Part shown: positions 9,228-17,080 of the stretch, in pieces
How the letters are laid out: each line of letters starts with the position of its first letter
Numbering within the stretch: the first letter of the stretch is position 1
DNA from: CAYWFP01 sp964457365
GTDB lineage: Bacteria; Planctomycetota; SZUA-567
Assembly (NCBI GenBank): GCA_964457365.1
Contig: CAYWFP010000008.1
Span: 1 to 64,000 of the forward strand
Reading direction: 5' to 3'
Length of the DNA: 64,000 nt
Translations under genes and position numbers: made by a program
Notes under the pieces: model-generated
The model's input: only the letters and a program-made list of their open reading frames with translations
Databases searched by the model: none
What the model was told of the DNA's origin: nothing

Positions 9228-11294
9228 TTAAGCGAGCCGTTCGTTCTCCGTTTCTTTGATCGCGCTGGAGCAAAAAGGTTGCGCGCCCTTCAGCGGCACG
9301 TCGGCGCCCTCGCGGATGTAGACGGGGATGCGCTCCAGGGGCGCCTCGGCCTCGATCCAGTCGCCGCCCTCGTGCACCGCCTCGGCCCAGGCGTCGCGCC
9401 AGCGCGTGCCGACGGGGAGATAGACGGTGCGGCTGCGGCAGTCCAGTTCCGCCACCGGCGCGACCAGCACGTCGGGGCCGAACATGAACTCGTCCTCCAC
9501 CCCGAGCGAGGCCAGATCGTCGTGGAAGTCGACATACAGCGGACGCATCGGCGGCACGCCCGTGTCGCGCGCCTCCTTCATCAGCTTGCGGATGTACGGC
9601 TTCATGCGCTCGCGCATGTGCAAGAGCTCCCGGATGATCCCGTACGCCTCCTCGCCGAAGCTCCAGATCTCGTTCGGCGCGCCGGTCTGGTTCGCGCCGT
9701 CGCCCTCGGTCGGCTCGCGCACGCCGTGAAGCCGGAAGAGCGGGCAGAAGACGCCGTACTGGAACCAGCGGACGATGAGCTCGCGGAACTCCGGGGCCTC
9801 GATGTTGCCGCCCCAGAAGCCGCCGATGTCGGTGGTCCACCAGGGGATGCCGCTCATGGCCATGTTCAGCCCCGCGCGGATCTGGCGCTGGAGCGACTCG
9901 AAGGTGGAGGGGATGTCGCCCGACCAGATCGCCGCGGCCCAGCGCTGGCTGCCGGCCCAGCCCGAGCGCGCGAGCATGACGATCTCGGTCTCGCCCGCGT
10001 CCTTCAGCCCCTCGTAGATCCCCTGCTGGTGCAGCCAGGGGTAGAAGTTTCCCACGACCTCGCCGTTGCCTAGGTGGTAACGCAGGTGGTCGTGGTCGTA
10101 ATGCGGATGCCACTCCGGCTCGCAGGCGTCGGCCCAGTAGACGCGGATGCCGCGGCGGTAGTAGTTCTCGCGCAGCTTCTCCCAGAGAAAGGTCCGCGCC
10201 TCGGGGTTGGTGGCGTCGTAGTAATGCACCGGCGACTGGCCCGGGAGCTTGCCGTCGTTCATGGTGAATTCGATGGGCAAGCCGCGCTCGGTACGGACCA
10301 GCAGACCGCGGTCCTCCATCTGCGCGAAGTCGGGCGCGTTCTGGTTGACCGTCGGCCAGACCGAGACCATCAGTTCGATCCCCATCTCCTTCAGTTCCGC
10401 GACCATGCGCCCGGGGTCGGGCCAGTGCTCGGGGTCGAAGTCCCACGCGCCCATCATGGGCCAGTGGAAGTAGTCGATGACGATCACCGAGAGCGGCAGG
10501 CCGCGCTCCTTGTACTCGCGCGCCACGCGCATCACCTCGTCCTGGGTGCGGTAGCGCAGCTTGCACTGCCAGAACCCCAGCGCGAAGTCCGGCAGCATCG
10601 GCGCGTGGCCGGTGGCGTCGGCGTAGCGCGAGAGGATCTCCGCGGGCGTGTCGCCGGCGACGAACCAGTAGTCGATCTCGTCGCACCGGCGCGCGGTCCA
10701 GCGGGTGTGGTTGCGGGCGAACTCGACCTGGCCGAGCGCGGGGTTGTTCCACAGGAAGCCGTAGTTGCGGCTGGAGACGACGAAGGGGATGTTGACCTGG
10801 GCGTTCTGCTGCTCCAGGTCCAGCACGCAGCCCTTGCGCCCGAGAAACCCGTCGGCGTGCTGGCCCATGCCGAAGAGGTGCTCGTCCTCGTAGGCGCGGA
10901 AACGGACCTCGGCGCGGTGTTTGTCGCCGCCGAGGGAGCGGAACTGCCGCACGCGGAGCGAGCTGTCGTCCTCCTCCAGGAGCACTCCGCCCGCGGGGAG
11001 GCGATAGATCTGCGTCACTCCGGTGCGCGGGCGGGTGCGGATGAAACGCACACGGCCGGCCCGGTCGACCTTGACGGTCAGCTTGCCGTTGGCGAGCGTG
11101 GCGTCCTCGTCGCCGAGGGTGATCGTCGCCGGCGTCGGCGTCGCCGGGGGAATGAGCGCCCAGTCGTTGCCGCTGAAGGCGGGATTGAGCGTGCAGCGTA
11201 CGCGCACGGCGTCCTCGCCCCACGGCTCGAGGCGGAGCGTCTGGTGCTTCGACCGCCAGACAAGCGCGTTGCCGTCCTGCTGAAAACGACTCAT
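9228..11294 (-). CDS. glycoside hydrolase family 31 (alpha-xylosidase/alpha-glucosidase type)
   Basis: A 688-residue protein without a signal peptide. The N-terminal beta-sandwich (to about 230) is followed by the GH31 barrel, with VIDYFHWPMMGAWDFDPEHWPD near the start. The likely nucleophile is D389 in YWADACEPE and the likely acid/base is D460 in IWSGD, within ARSGWAGSQRWAAAIWSGD. C-terminal beta domains begin near MFGPDVLVAPV. The active-site wording resembles the alpha-xylosidase branch, but alpha-glucosidase cannot be excluded. AAGGGAAGG precedes the ATG. It lies upstream of dsbD on the same strand with a 73-base gap. Substrates are probably plant or algal glycans taken up as oligosaccharides. 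Confidence 0.88.
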   Translation of the reverse strand: MSRFQQDGNALVWRSKHQTLRLEPWGEDAVRVRCTLNPAFSGNDWALIPPATPTPATITLGDEDATLANGKLTVKVDRAGRVRFIRTRPRTGVTQIYRLPAGGVLLEEDDSSLRVRQFRSLGGDKHRAEVRFRAYEDEHLFGMGQHADGFLGRKGCVLDLEQQNAQVNIPFVVSSRNYGFLWNNPALGQVEFARNHTRWTARRCDEIDYWFVAGDTPAEILSRYADATGHAPMLPDFALGFWQCKLRYRTQDEVMRVAREYKERGLPLSVIVIDYFHWPMMGAWDFDPEHWPDPGRMVAELKEMGIELMVSVWPTVNQNAPDFAQMEDRGLLVRTERGLPIEFTMNDGKLPGQSPVHYYDATNPEARTFLWEKLRENYYRRGIRVYWADACEPEWHPHYDHDHLRYHLGNGEVVGNFYPWLHQQGIYEGLKDAGETEIVMLARSGWAGSQRWAAAIWSGDIPSTFESLQRQIRAGLNMAMSGIPWWTTDIGGFWGGNIEAPEFRELIVRWFQYGVFCPLFRLHGVREPTEGDGANQTGAPNEIWSFGEEAYGIIRELLHMRERMKPYIRKLMKEARDTGVPPMRPLYVDFHDDLASLGVEDEFMFGPDVLVAPVAELDCRSRTVYLPVGTRWRDAWAEAVHEGGDWIEAEAPLERIPVYIREGADVPLKGAQPFCSSAIKETENERLA

Positions 11295-11327
11295 GCCTTC
11301 CCTTTCCCGGCCAGGATGATTATCGCC

Positions 11328-11355
11328 AGCATAGCGAAAAAGCGGTTTCTGGCAA
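11328..11355 (-). promoter_or_regulatory. promoter candidate for the GH31 gene
   Basis: On the minus strand TTGCCA (11355-11350) is followed after 16 bases by TATGCT (11333-11328), about 34 bases from the ATG. Confidence 0.55.
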
Positions 11356-11401
11356 GCTCTGCTTCAAGCGAGGCGCTACGGAAGCGGAACCGTGCGGAAA
11401 G

Positions 11402-11436
11402 ACCCGGCCGCCCGGAGGTGATCCGGACGGCCGGGT
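11402..11436 (-). terminator. strong hairpin after the hydrogenase operon
   Basis: Arms ACCCGGCCG/CGGCCGGGT and CCGGA/TCCGG, separated by a single-base mismatch, form a 15-bp-class stem with loop GGTGA. Only a short pyrimidine tract (TCTTTCC) follows on the minus strand, so this may be a weak terminator or a 3'-end stabiliser. Confidence 0.5.
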
Positions 11437-11479
11437 GCGTTGAGAGGTGACTCGGCCTGAGTGGCCGGGAGGGGCGGAA

Positions 11480-13483
11480 TCAGCCGAGCGCTTCGTCGAG
11501 CGCCTTGATCGCGATCTCGTAATCGCACTCGGCGAAGACCTTGTCGCCGATGGCGACGCGGCCGTGGCTGGCCTTGCAGTCGACGGCGCGGAAGCTGGCG
11601 TTCAGATCGACGCGGCGCTCGTACCCCTTCTGGATGATGTACCGCGAGAGCTTCTCCAGCAGATCCTTGTTCTTCGAGTGCCGCGACTGCGCGCCGATGG
11701 TGACGGTGACCTCGACGGCGTCCTTCCTGGACTCGGCCCGATGGACGGTCATCTTGGCCTCGAAGAGGTGGTTGCGGTTCTGGTAGTGCGTGTGCAGTTG
11801 ATCGTGGGCCTTGTGGCCGCCGACATCGCCGAGGTGCTTGGCGTAGGCATCCTGGACGAAGTAGTTCTCCTGAGACTTGTGGAGCTGGTGGTTGGTGTCG
11901 ACGTCGTAGAGCCCCTGGATGCGGCGGAAGCGGATGTTCTTGTCGCGCTGAATCGGCTGGCCGGCGCCGGCGATGCAGCCGCCCGGGCAGGACATGATCT
12001 CGACGAAGCGGTAGTCGGCCTCGCCCTTCTTGACCCTCTCGCAGATCTTGCGCGCGTTGGCCAGGCCGTGGGCCACGGCGACGCGGACGGGCGCGCCGGC
12101 GACGTCGAGGGCGGCCTCGCGGATGCCCTGCAGGCCGCGCACCTGCTTGAAGACCGCCTCCTGCAACGGCTGGCCGGCGGCCTGCTCGACCGCGTAGCGC
12201 AGCGCCGCCTCCATCACGCCGCCGGTATTGCCGAAGATAACGCCCGCGCCGGTGGTGAAGCCCATGGGCATGTCGAAGGACTGCGGACGGAGCTCGCGGA
12301 ACTGGATGCCCATCGCCGACATCATGCGCCCGGCCTCGAGCGTGGTGAGAACGCAGTCGGTGTTCTGCCCGCCCGCCCGCGCGAACTCCGGCCGCTGCGC
12401 CTCGTACTTCTTGGCCGTGCAGGGCATGATCGAGACGACGACGAGGTTCTCTTGTTCGATGCCGAGCTTCTTGGGGAGGATATCGCGCGCGACGGCGCTG
12501 AACATCTCCTGCGGCGACTTGCAGCTCGAGAGGTGCGGCGTCAGGCTGGGGTAGTAGGTCTCGACGTACTTGATCCACGCCGGGCAGCAGCTGGTGAACA
12601 TGGGGAACGGCCCGCCGTTCTCCAGCCGCTTGAGAAACTCGGTGCCCTCCTCGAGGATGGTCATGTCCGCGGCGAAGCAGGTGTCGTAGACCTGGTCGAA
12701 GCCCAGAAGCTTCAGCCCGGCGACGGCCTTGCCGGTGACGTCGGTGCCGGGCTCGTAACCGAAGTACTCGCCCATGGCCACGCGCACGGCCGGGGCGATC
12801 TGGCAGATCACGTACTTGTTCGGATCGTGCAGCGCCTCCCAGACCGGCTCGCGGTCCTGGTGCGGGATGATGGCGCCGGTGGGGCAGACCGCCGCGCACT
12901 GTCCGCAGTTGACGCACTCGACCTCCCCGAGGCCGCGCCCGAGCGCCGGCTCCACGGCGGCCTCCGCGCCGCGGCCGGTGAAGTCGATGGCGCCGATGCC
13001 CTGCACCTCGGCGCAGACGCGGACGCAGTCGCCGCAGAGCACGCACTTGTTCGGATCGCGCGTCAACGACGGCGTGGTCTCGTCCAGCGGCTTGAGCTCC
13101 TGGATCGACTTGTAGCGCACGTCCTCGACGCCGAGGCGGCGGCCCAGGTCCTGCAGCGTGCAGAAGCTGCTGCGCGTGCAGGTGGGGCATTCGCGGCAGT
13201 GGTTGGCCAGCAGCAGCTCGATGGTGGCCTTGCGGATAGTGCGGATCTCCTCGGTATTGGTCTTGATGTTCATCCCCGGCTGCGGCGCGGTCGAGCAACT
13301 GGCCATGATGCCGCGGCCCTCGACGTCGACGAGGCAGAGCCGGCAGGCGCCGTAGATGCTCAGGTCCGAATGGTAGCAGAACGTCGGGATATCGATCCCG
13401 ATCTTACGGATCAACTCGAGCAGGTTGCGCTCGCCCTCGATCTCGACTTCGTGTCCGTCAACGACGACTGAATTCTCCGACAT
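11480..13483 (-). CDS. hydA: [FeFe] hydrogenase catalytic subunit (NAD(P)-linked, HndD/HydA type)
   Basis: About 667 residues. The N-terminal [2Fe-2S] domain carries C-x10-C-x2-C-x13-C (CYHSDLSIYGACRLC onward). A His/Cys-ligated cluster site follows (HCRECPTCTRSSFC), then two [4Fe-4S] motifs (CVLCGDCVRVC, CVNCGQCAAVC). The H-cluster motifs are complete: L1 TSCCPAW, L2 MPCTAKKYEAQRPE, L3 EIMSCPGGCIAGAGQP. The enzyme reduces protons or oxidises H2 and, with HydB and HydC, exchanges electrons with NAD(H) and probably ferredoxin (bifurcation is inferred from family membership). The last 90 residues form an extra domain described in the findings. ATG 13483 is chosen because GGAGAGA lies just upstream. 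Confidence 0.95.
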   Translation of the reverse strand: MSENSVVVDGHEVEIEGERNLLELIRKIGIDIPTFCYHSDLSIYGACRLCLVDVEGRGIMASCSTAPQPGMNIKTNTEEIRTIRKATIELLLANHCRECPTCTRSSFCTLQDLGRRLGVEDVRYKSIQELKPLDETTPSLTRDPNKCVLCGDCVRVCAEVQGIGAIDFTGRGAEAAVEPALGRGLGEVECVNCGQCAAVCPTGAIIPHQDREPVWEALHDPNKYVICQIAPAVRVAMGEYFGYEPGTDVTGKAVAGLKLLGFDQVYDTCFAADMTILEEGTEFLKRLENGGPFPMFTSCCPAWIKYVETYYPSLTPHLSSCKSPQEMFSAVARDILPKKLGIEQENLVVVSIMPCTAKKYEAQRPEFARAGGQNTDCVLTTLEAGRMMSAMGIQFRELRPQSFDMPMGFTTGAGVIFGNTGGVMEAALRYAVEQAAGQPLQEAVFKQVRGLQGIREAALDVAGAPVRVAVAHGLANARKICERVKKGEADYRFVEIMSCPGGCIAGAGQPIQRDKNIRFRRIQGLYDVDTNHQLHKSQENYFVQDAYAKHLGDVGGHKAHDQLHTHYQNRNHLFEAKMTVHRAESRKDAVEVTVTIGAQSRHSKNKDLLEKLSRYIIQKGYERRVDLNASFRAVDCKASHGRVAIGDKVFAECDYEIAIKALDEALG

Positions 13484-13520
13484 GTCTTCTCTCCGTCCTG
13501 GCATCCCCTCGGATTGCGGC

Positions 13521-15428
13521 TCAGAGCCCGATCACGGCCTCGAACTTGCACGCCTCCTTGCAGGCGCCGCACTTGATGCACTTCTCCTGGTCGATGACGT
13601 GGGGCGTCTTCTTCTCGCCGCGGATGGCGTCGACGGGGCATTTGCGCGCGCAGGCGGTACAGCCGACGCACTTCTCGGCGAGGATCTCGGGCATGGCCAG
13701 CCCCTGGCACTGGCCGGTCGGGCAGCGCTGCTCGAAGACGTGGGCATGGTACTCGTCGAGGAAATACTTCATCGTCGAGAGCACCGGGCTCGGCGCGGTC
13801 TTGCCCAGCCCGCAGAGCGATCCCTGGGCCACCACCTTCGCCGTCTCCTCCAGCAACTTCAGCGTCTTCTCGTCGGCGTTGCCCTCCATGATGTCGTCGA
13901 GCATCCAGAGCATCTGCTTGGTGCCTTCGCGGCACGGCACGCACTTGCCGCAGGACTCGTTCTGGGCGAACTGCATGAAGAAGCGGGCCACGCCGATCAT
14001 GCAGGTCTGCCGGTTCATCACCACCAGCCCGCCGGAGCCGACCATGGCGCCGACCTCCTTGAGCGAGTCGAAGTCGAGCCCCATATCGAGCATCTCCGGC
14101 GTCAGGCAGCCGCCGGAAGGCCCGCCGATCTGGACCGACTTGAACTCCTCGCCGGCGAGGTTGCCCTCGTCGTCGGTGACGCCGCCGCCGATGTCGTGGA
14201 CGATGGCCCGCAGCGTCGTGCCGAAGGGCACCTCGATGAGGCCGGTGTTGGCGACGTGGCCGGTGAGAGCGAAGGTCTTGGTGCCGGGCGACTTCTCGGT
14301 GCCGACCTTGCGGAACGCCTCGGCGCCGTCGCGGATGATCAGCGGCACGTTGGCCAGCGTCTCGACGTTGTTGATCACCGTCGGCTTGCCGAAGAGGCCC
14401 TTCTGCGCCGGAAACGGCGGCTTGGGCATGGGCATGCCGCGCTTGCCCTCGACCGAGGCGATAAGCGCGGTCTCCTCGCCGCAGACGAAGGCGCCGGCGC
14501 CTTCCATCACGTGCAGGTCGAAGCTCAGGTCGGTGCCGAAGACGCCTTCCCCGAGCAGCCCGGCCCTGCGCGCGTCCTCCACCGCGCGGTTCATGCGCTG
14601 CACCGCCAGCGGGTACTCCGCGCGGACGTAGACGTAGCCCTCGTTGCCGTCGATACCGCGCGCGGCGATCATCATGCCCTCGATGACCGCGTGCGGATTG
14701 CCCTCGAGGACCGAACGGTCCATGAAGGCGCCGGGGTCGCCCTCGTCGCCGTTGCAGATGACGTACTTCTTCTCGTTCTGCGAAGCGAGGGTGAACTTCC
14801 ACTTCAGCCCCGTGGGAAAGCCGCCGCCGCCGCGCCCGCGCAGGCCCGACGCGACCATCTCCTCGCAGACGTCCTCGGGCGACATCTCGGTGAAGGCCTT
14901 GCGCGCGCCGAGATAGCCGCCTCTGGCGACGTACTCGAGCAGATCCTCGGGCTCGATGGTGCAGTTCTTCATGACCACGCGCGTCTGCCGGTTGTAGAAG
15001 GGGATGTCCTTGTCGCCGTGGCAGACCTTGCCGGTGCCGGGCTGCGTGTAGCAGAGCCGCTCGATCACCTTGTTATTCCCGATCGTCTCGGAGACGATCT
15101 CGGCAACGTCCTCGGGCTTGACCCTGGTGTAGAGGATGCCGTCGGGCTCGATGCGCACCAGCGGCCCCTGCTGGCAGAACCCCTGGCAGCCGCTCTTGGA
15201 GACGTGCACGCCCTCGACGGGCTGTTCGTGGTCCAGTTCCAGCAACACCGTCGCGCCGGTCTTCTCGATCTCGACCGCCAGCGCGTCGCGCACCTTGAGC
15301 GAGCCGTTGGCCACGCAGCCGGTGCCGGCGCAGATCACGATGCGCCGCGTCGTCTTCTTCGCCGCCTCGTCGTACTTCCGGGCCGCCGCATCGAGGTCGA
15401 TCGTCCGTGCCTTATCCGCAACCGTCAT
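13521..15428 (-). CDS. hydB: NADH-linked hydrogenase subunit, NuoF-like (HydB/HndC)
   Basis: A 635-residue flavoprotein. It has an N-terminal thioredoxin-like [2Fe-2S] domain (CAGTGCVANGS and CQGFCQQGP). The NuoF FMN/NADH core includes GRGGGGFPTGLKWKF and the EGAGAFVCGEETAL segment. A NuoF-type [4Fe-4S] site (ESCGKCVPCREGT) is followed by a C-terminal 2x[4Fe-4S] ferredoxin (CVGCTACARKCP, CIKCGACKEACK). It would oxidise or reduce NAD(H) and feed electrons to HydA. It sits 37 bases upstream of hydA and 47 bases downstream of hydC. GAGAGGAAAAG precedes the ATG. Confidence 0.95.
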   Translation of the reverse strand: MTVADKARTIDLDAAARKYDEAAKKTTRRIVICAGTGCVANGSLKVRDALAVEIEKTGATVLLELDHEQPVEGVHVSKSGCQGFCQQGPLVRIEPDGILYTRVKPEDVAEIVSETIGNNKVIERLCYTQPGTGKVCHGDKDIPFYNRQTRVVMKNCTIEPEDLLEYVARGGYLGARKAFTEMSPEDVCEEMVASGLRGRGGGGFPTGLKWKFTLASQNEKKYVICNGDEGDPGAFMDRSVLEGNPHAVIEGMMIAARGIDGNEGYVYVRAEYPLAVQRMNRAVEDARRAGLLGEGVFGTDLSFDLHVMEGAGAFVCGEETALIASVEGKRGMPMPKPPFPAQKGLFGKPTVINNVETLANVPLIIRDGAEAFRKVGTEKSPGTKTFALTGHVANTGLIEVPFGTTLRAIVHDIGGGVTDDEGNLAGEEFKSVQIGGPSGGCLTPEMLDMGLDFDSLKEVGAMVGSGGLVVMNRQTCMIGVARFFMQFAQNESCGKCVPCREGTKQMLWMLDDIMEGNADEKTLKLLEETAKVVAQGSLCGLGKTAPSPVLSTMKYFLDEYHAHVFEQRCPTGQCQGLAMPEILAEKCVGCTACARKCPVDAIRGEKKTPHVIDQEKCIKCGACKEACKFEAVIGL

Positions 15429-15475
15429 CGCTTTTCCTCTCGTTCAGACCCCGGCCAATGCCGTCCGGCCCGTGA

Positions 15476-15991
15476 TTACGCTTTCTCTTCCCGCGCCAGC
15501 GTCTCGTCCACCAGGGCGAGGGCCTGCTCGGGCTTGACCTGCCCGTGCACGTCCTCGTTGAAGAGCATCACCGGCGCCAGCCCGCAGGCGCCCAGACAAC
15601 TGACCGTCTCGACGGTGAAGAGCCGGTCCTCGGTCGTGCTCTGCCCCGGCGCGAGCGCGAGTTTCTCCCGCAGCGCGTCCATGATCTTCATCGAGCCCTT
15701 GACGTGGCAGGCCGTGCCGTCGCAGACCCGCAGGACGTGCTTGCCCTTGGGCTCGAGCGCGAAATGCGCGTAGAAGGTCGCCACGCCGTAGACGTTGGCG
15801 ACGGGCATGTTCAGCGCCGTGGCGACGTAGGTGATCAGCTCCCGCGGCAGGTAGTTGAACTCGTGCTGCACCGCCGCCAGGATCGGGATCAGCTTGCTCG
15901 AGTTGTAGGCGTACTGCTCCAGGATCCTGTTGATCGAGACGAAGCGGTCCATCAACCGGTTGGTCGTCTCGATCGTTTCGCTCGCTTGCAT
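15476..15991 (-). CDS. hydC: hydrogenase accessory electron-transfer subunit, NuoE-like (HydC/HndA)
   Basis: A 171-residue thioredoxin-fold [2Fe-2S] protein with the four NuoE-type ligands in CDGTACHVKGS and CLGACGLAP. An N-terminal helical domain contains the ILAAVQHEFNYLP phrase common to NuoE/HoxE/HndA proteins. It completes the NAD-binding module with HydB. GAGGAGAG lies upstream of the ATG; rex ends 25 bases upstream, so the genes are almost certainly co-transcribed. Confidence 0.93.
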   Translation of the reverse strand: MQASETIETTNRLMDRFVSINRILEQYAYNSSKLIPILAAVQHEFNYLPRELITYVATALNMPVANVYGVATFYAHFALEPKGKHVLRVCDGTACHVKGSMKIMDALREKLALAPGQSTTEDRLFTVETVSCLGACGLAPVMLFNEDVHGQVKPEQALALVDETLAREEKA

Positions 15992-16016
15992 GGCGCTCTC
16001 CTCGTCGGTCTCGCCC

Positions 16017-16682
16017 TCATCCTCTCGGTCCGGAGCGATGAACGCCCTCCGGGCTCATGCGCAACCTGCTCGTCAGCACGGCCAGGCTGCACGAGAGCTG
16101 CACGTTCTCGACCACCACCTCCTCGGGCACCGCCAGCGTCGCGGGGGTGAAGTTCCACAGCGCGCGCACCCCCGCCTCGGTCAGCCTTTGCGCGATCTCC
16201 TGCGCGGCCTCGCCGGGGACGGTCAGGATGCCGATCAGCACCGGCCGCTCGCGCACCACCGCCGGCAGCGCGTCGAGCGCGTGGACGGCCACCCCGTTGA
16301 CGCGTCTGCCGATCTTGCCCGGATCGATATCGAAGGCCGCGACGATGCGCAGGCCCAGATGCTGGAACTGCTCGTACTCCATCAGCGCCATGCCGAGGCT
16401 CCCCGCGCCGAGGAGGAACGCCTCGGAGGAACGGTCCCAGCCGAGGAAGTCCTCGATGGCGCGGATCAGCAGCGAGACCGGGTAGCCGACCTTCGGCTTG
16501 CCGTTGATGCCGGTGACCGCGAGATCCTTGCGCACCTGGATCGGGATCTGGCCGAGCTCCCTGGCGATCCGCGTGCAGGAGATATGCGTATGCTCCTGCG
16601 GCGGCAACGCTTTCAAATAGCGCAGATAAAGCGGCAAACGCCGGACACTCGGAATCGGCGCGGGACGTTCTTTTACAGCCAT
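16017..16682 (-). CDS. rex: redox-sensing transcriptional repressor Rex
   Basis: A 221-residue protein. It has an N-terminal winged helix (RRLPLYLRYLKALPPQEHTHISCTRIA... followed by IPIQVRKDLA, the Rex recognition-helix region) and a Rossmann domain with GAGSLGMAL and the acidic AFDIDP dinucleotide-selective segment. Rex binds its operators when NAD+ is high and releases them when NADH accumulates. First position in an operon with hydCBA implies control of the hydrogenase, and of itself, by NADH/NAD+. GAGAAG precedes the ATG. Confidence 0.93.
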   Translation of the reverse strand: MAVKERPAPIPSVRRLPLYLRYLKALPPQEHTHISCTRIARELGQIPIQVRKDLAVTGINGKPKVGYPVSLLIRAIEDFLGWDRSSEAFLLGAGSLGMALMEYEQFQHLGLRIVAAFDIDPGKIGRRVNGVAVHALDALPAVVRERPVLIGILTVPGEAAQEIAQRLTEAGVRALWNFTPATLAVPEEVVVENVQLSCSLAVLTSRLRMSPEGVHRSGPRG

Positions 16683-16718
16683 GATTCTTCTCGATCAATC
16701 GGCACACATATCGATAAA

Positions 16719-16747
16719 CGCATATGACATAAGTCATTCGGGCACAA
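16719..16747 (-). promoter_or_regulatory. promoter of the rex-hyd operon with an embedded palindrome
   Basis: On the minus strand TTGTGC (16747-16742) is followed after 17 bases by TATGCG (16724-16719). The spacer contains the perfect palindrome ATGAC-TTAT-GTCAT (16737-16724), a natural place for a repressor operator. It does not match the classical TTGTGA-N6-TCACAA Rex box, so assignment to Rex is inference. Confidence 0.45.
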
Positions 16748-16894
16748 AGCCGCTTCCTGGCCGCCGTGGATCCGGACCGCCCGGCAGCCATCGCTCGCCC
16801 CGCGTTGCCCCGCACAAACAGAGGTGTATGGTTACTGCGGATATATAAGAACCGTGTTGCGCGATCGTTATTTTGGAATTTGGAACCGCAGGCG

Positions 16895-16921
16895 CATTAA
16901 TTGAACGAAGTCTCATTAATG
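16895..16921 (+). promoter_or_regulatory. paired CATTAAT repeats in the rex/RND intergenic region
   Basis: CATTAAT occurs at 16895-16901 and 16914-16920, 19 bases apart. The second copy also reads ATTAATG, making an inverted pair. The surroundings are the AT-richest part of the 398-base gap between rex and the RND gene. A -10-like TATAGT at about 17021 precedes the pump gene. It may be an operator for the pump; no regulator is identified. Confidence 0.3.
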
Positions 16922-17080
16922 AATGCCGCCTGCAGCATAACTCCGTTCGGCCGCGGGCTCTGGCAGGGATCTGCACGAGAAAACGGCGGATGCTGTAACT
17001 TTCGGCCTGTGAAAAAATCCGTATAGTGTTATTGATTGATGCGCGCGGAGACGGAAGAAGCGCCTGAACGAGAGCGAATC

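Noticed and set aside
16734..16976. 80-codon minus-strand frame upstream of rex
   Set aside because: It overlaps the rex promoter, has no ribosome site and has an unlikely Cys/Arg-rich composition.
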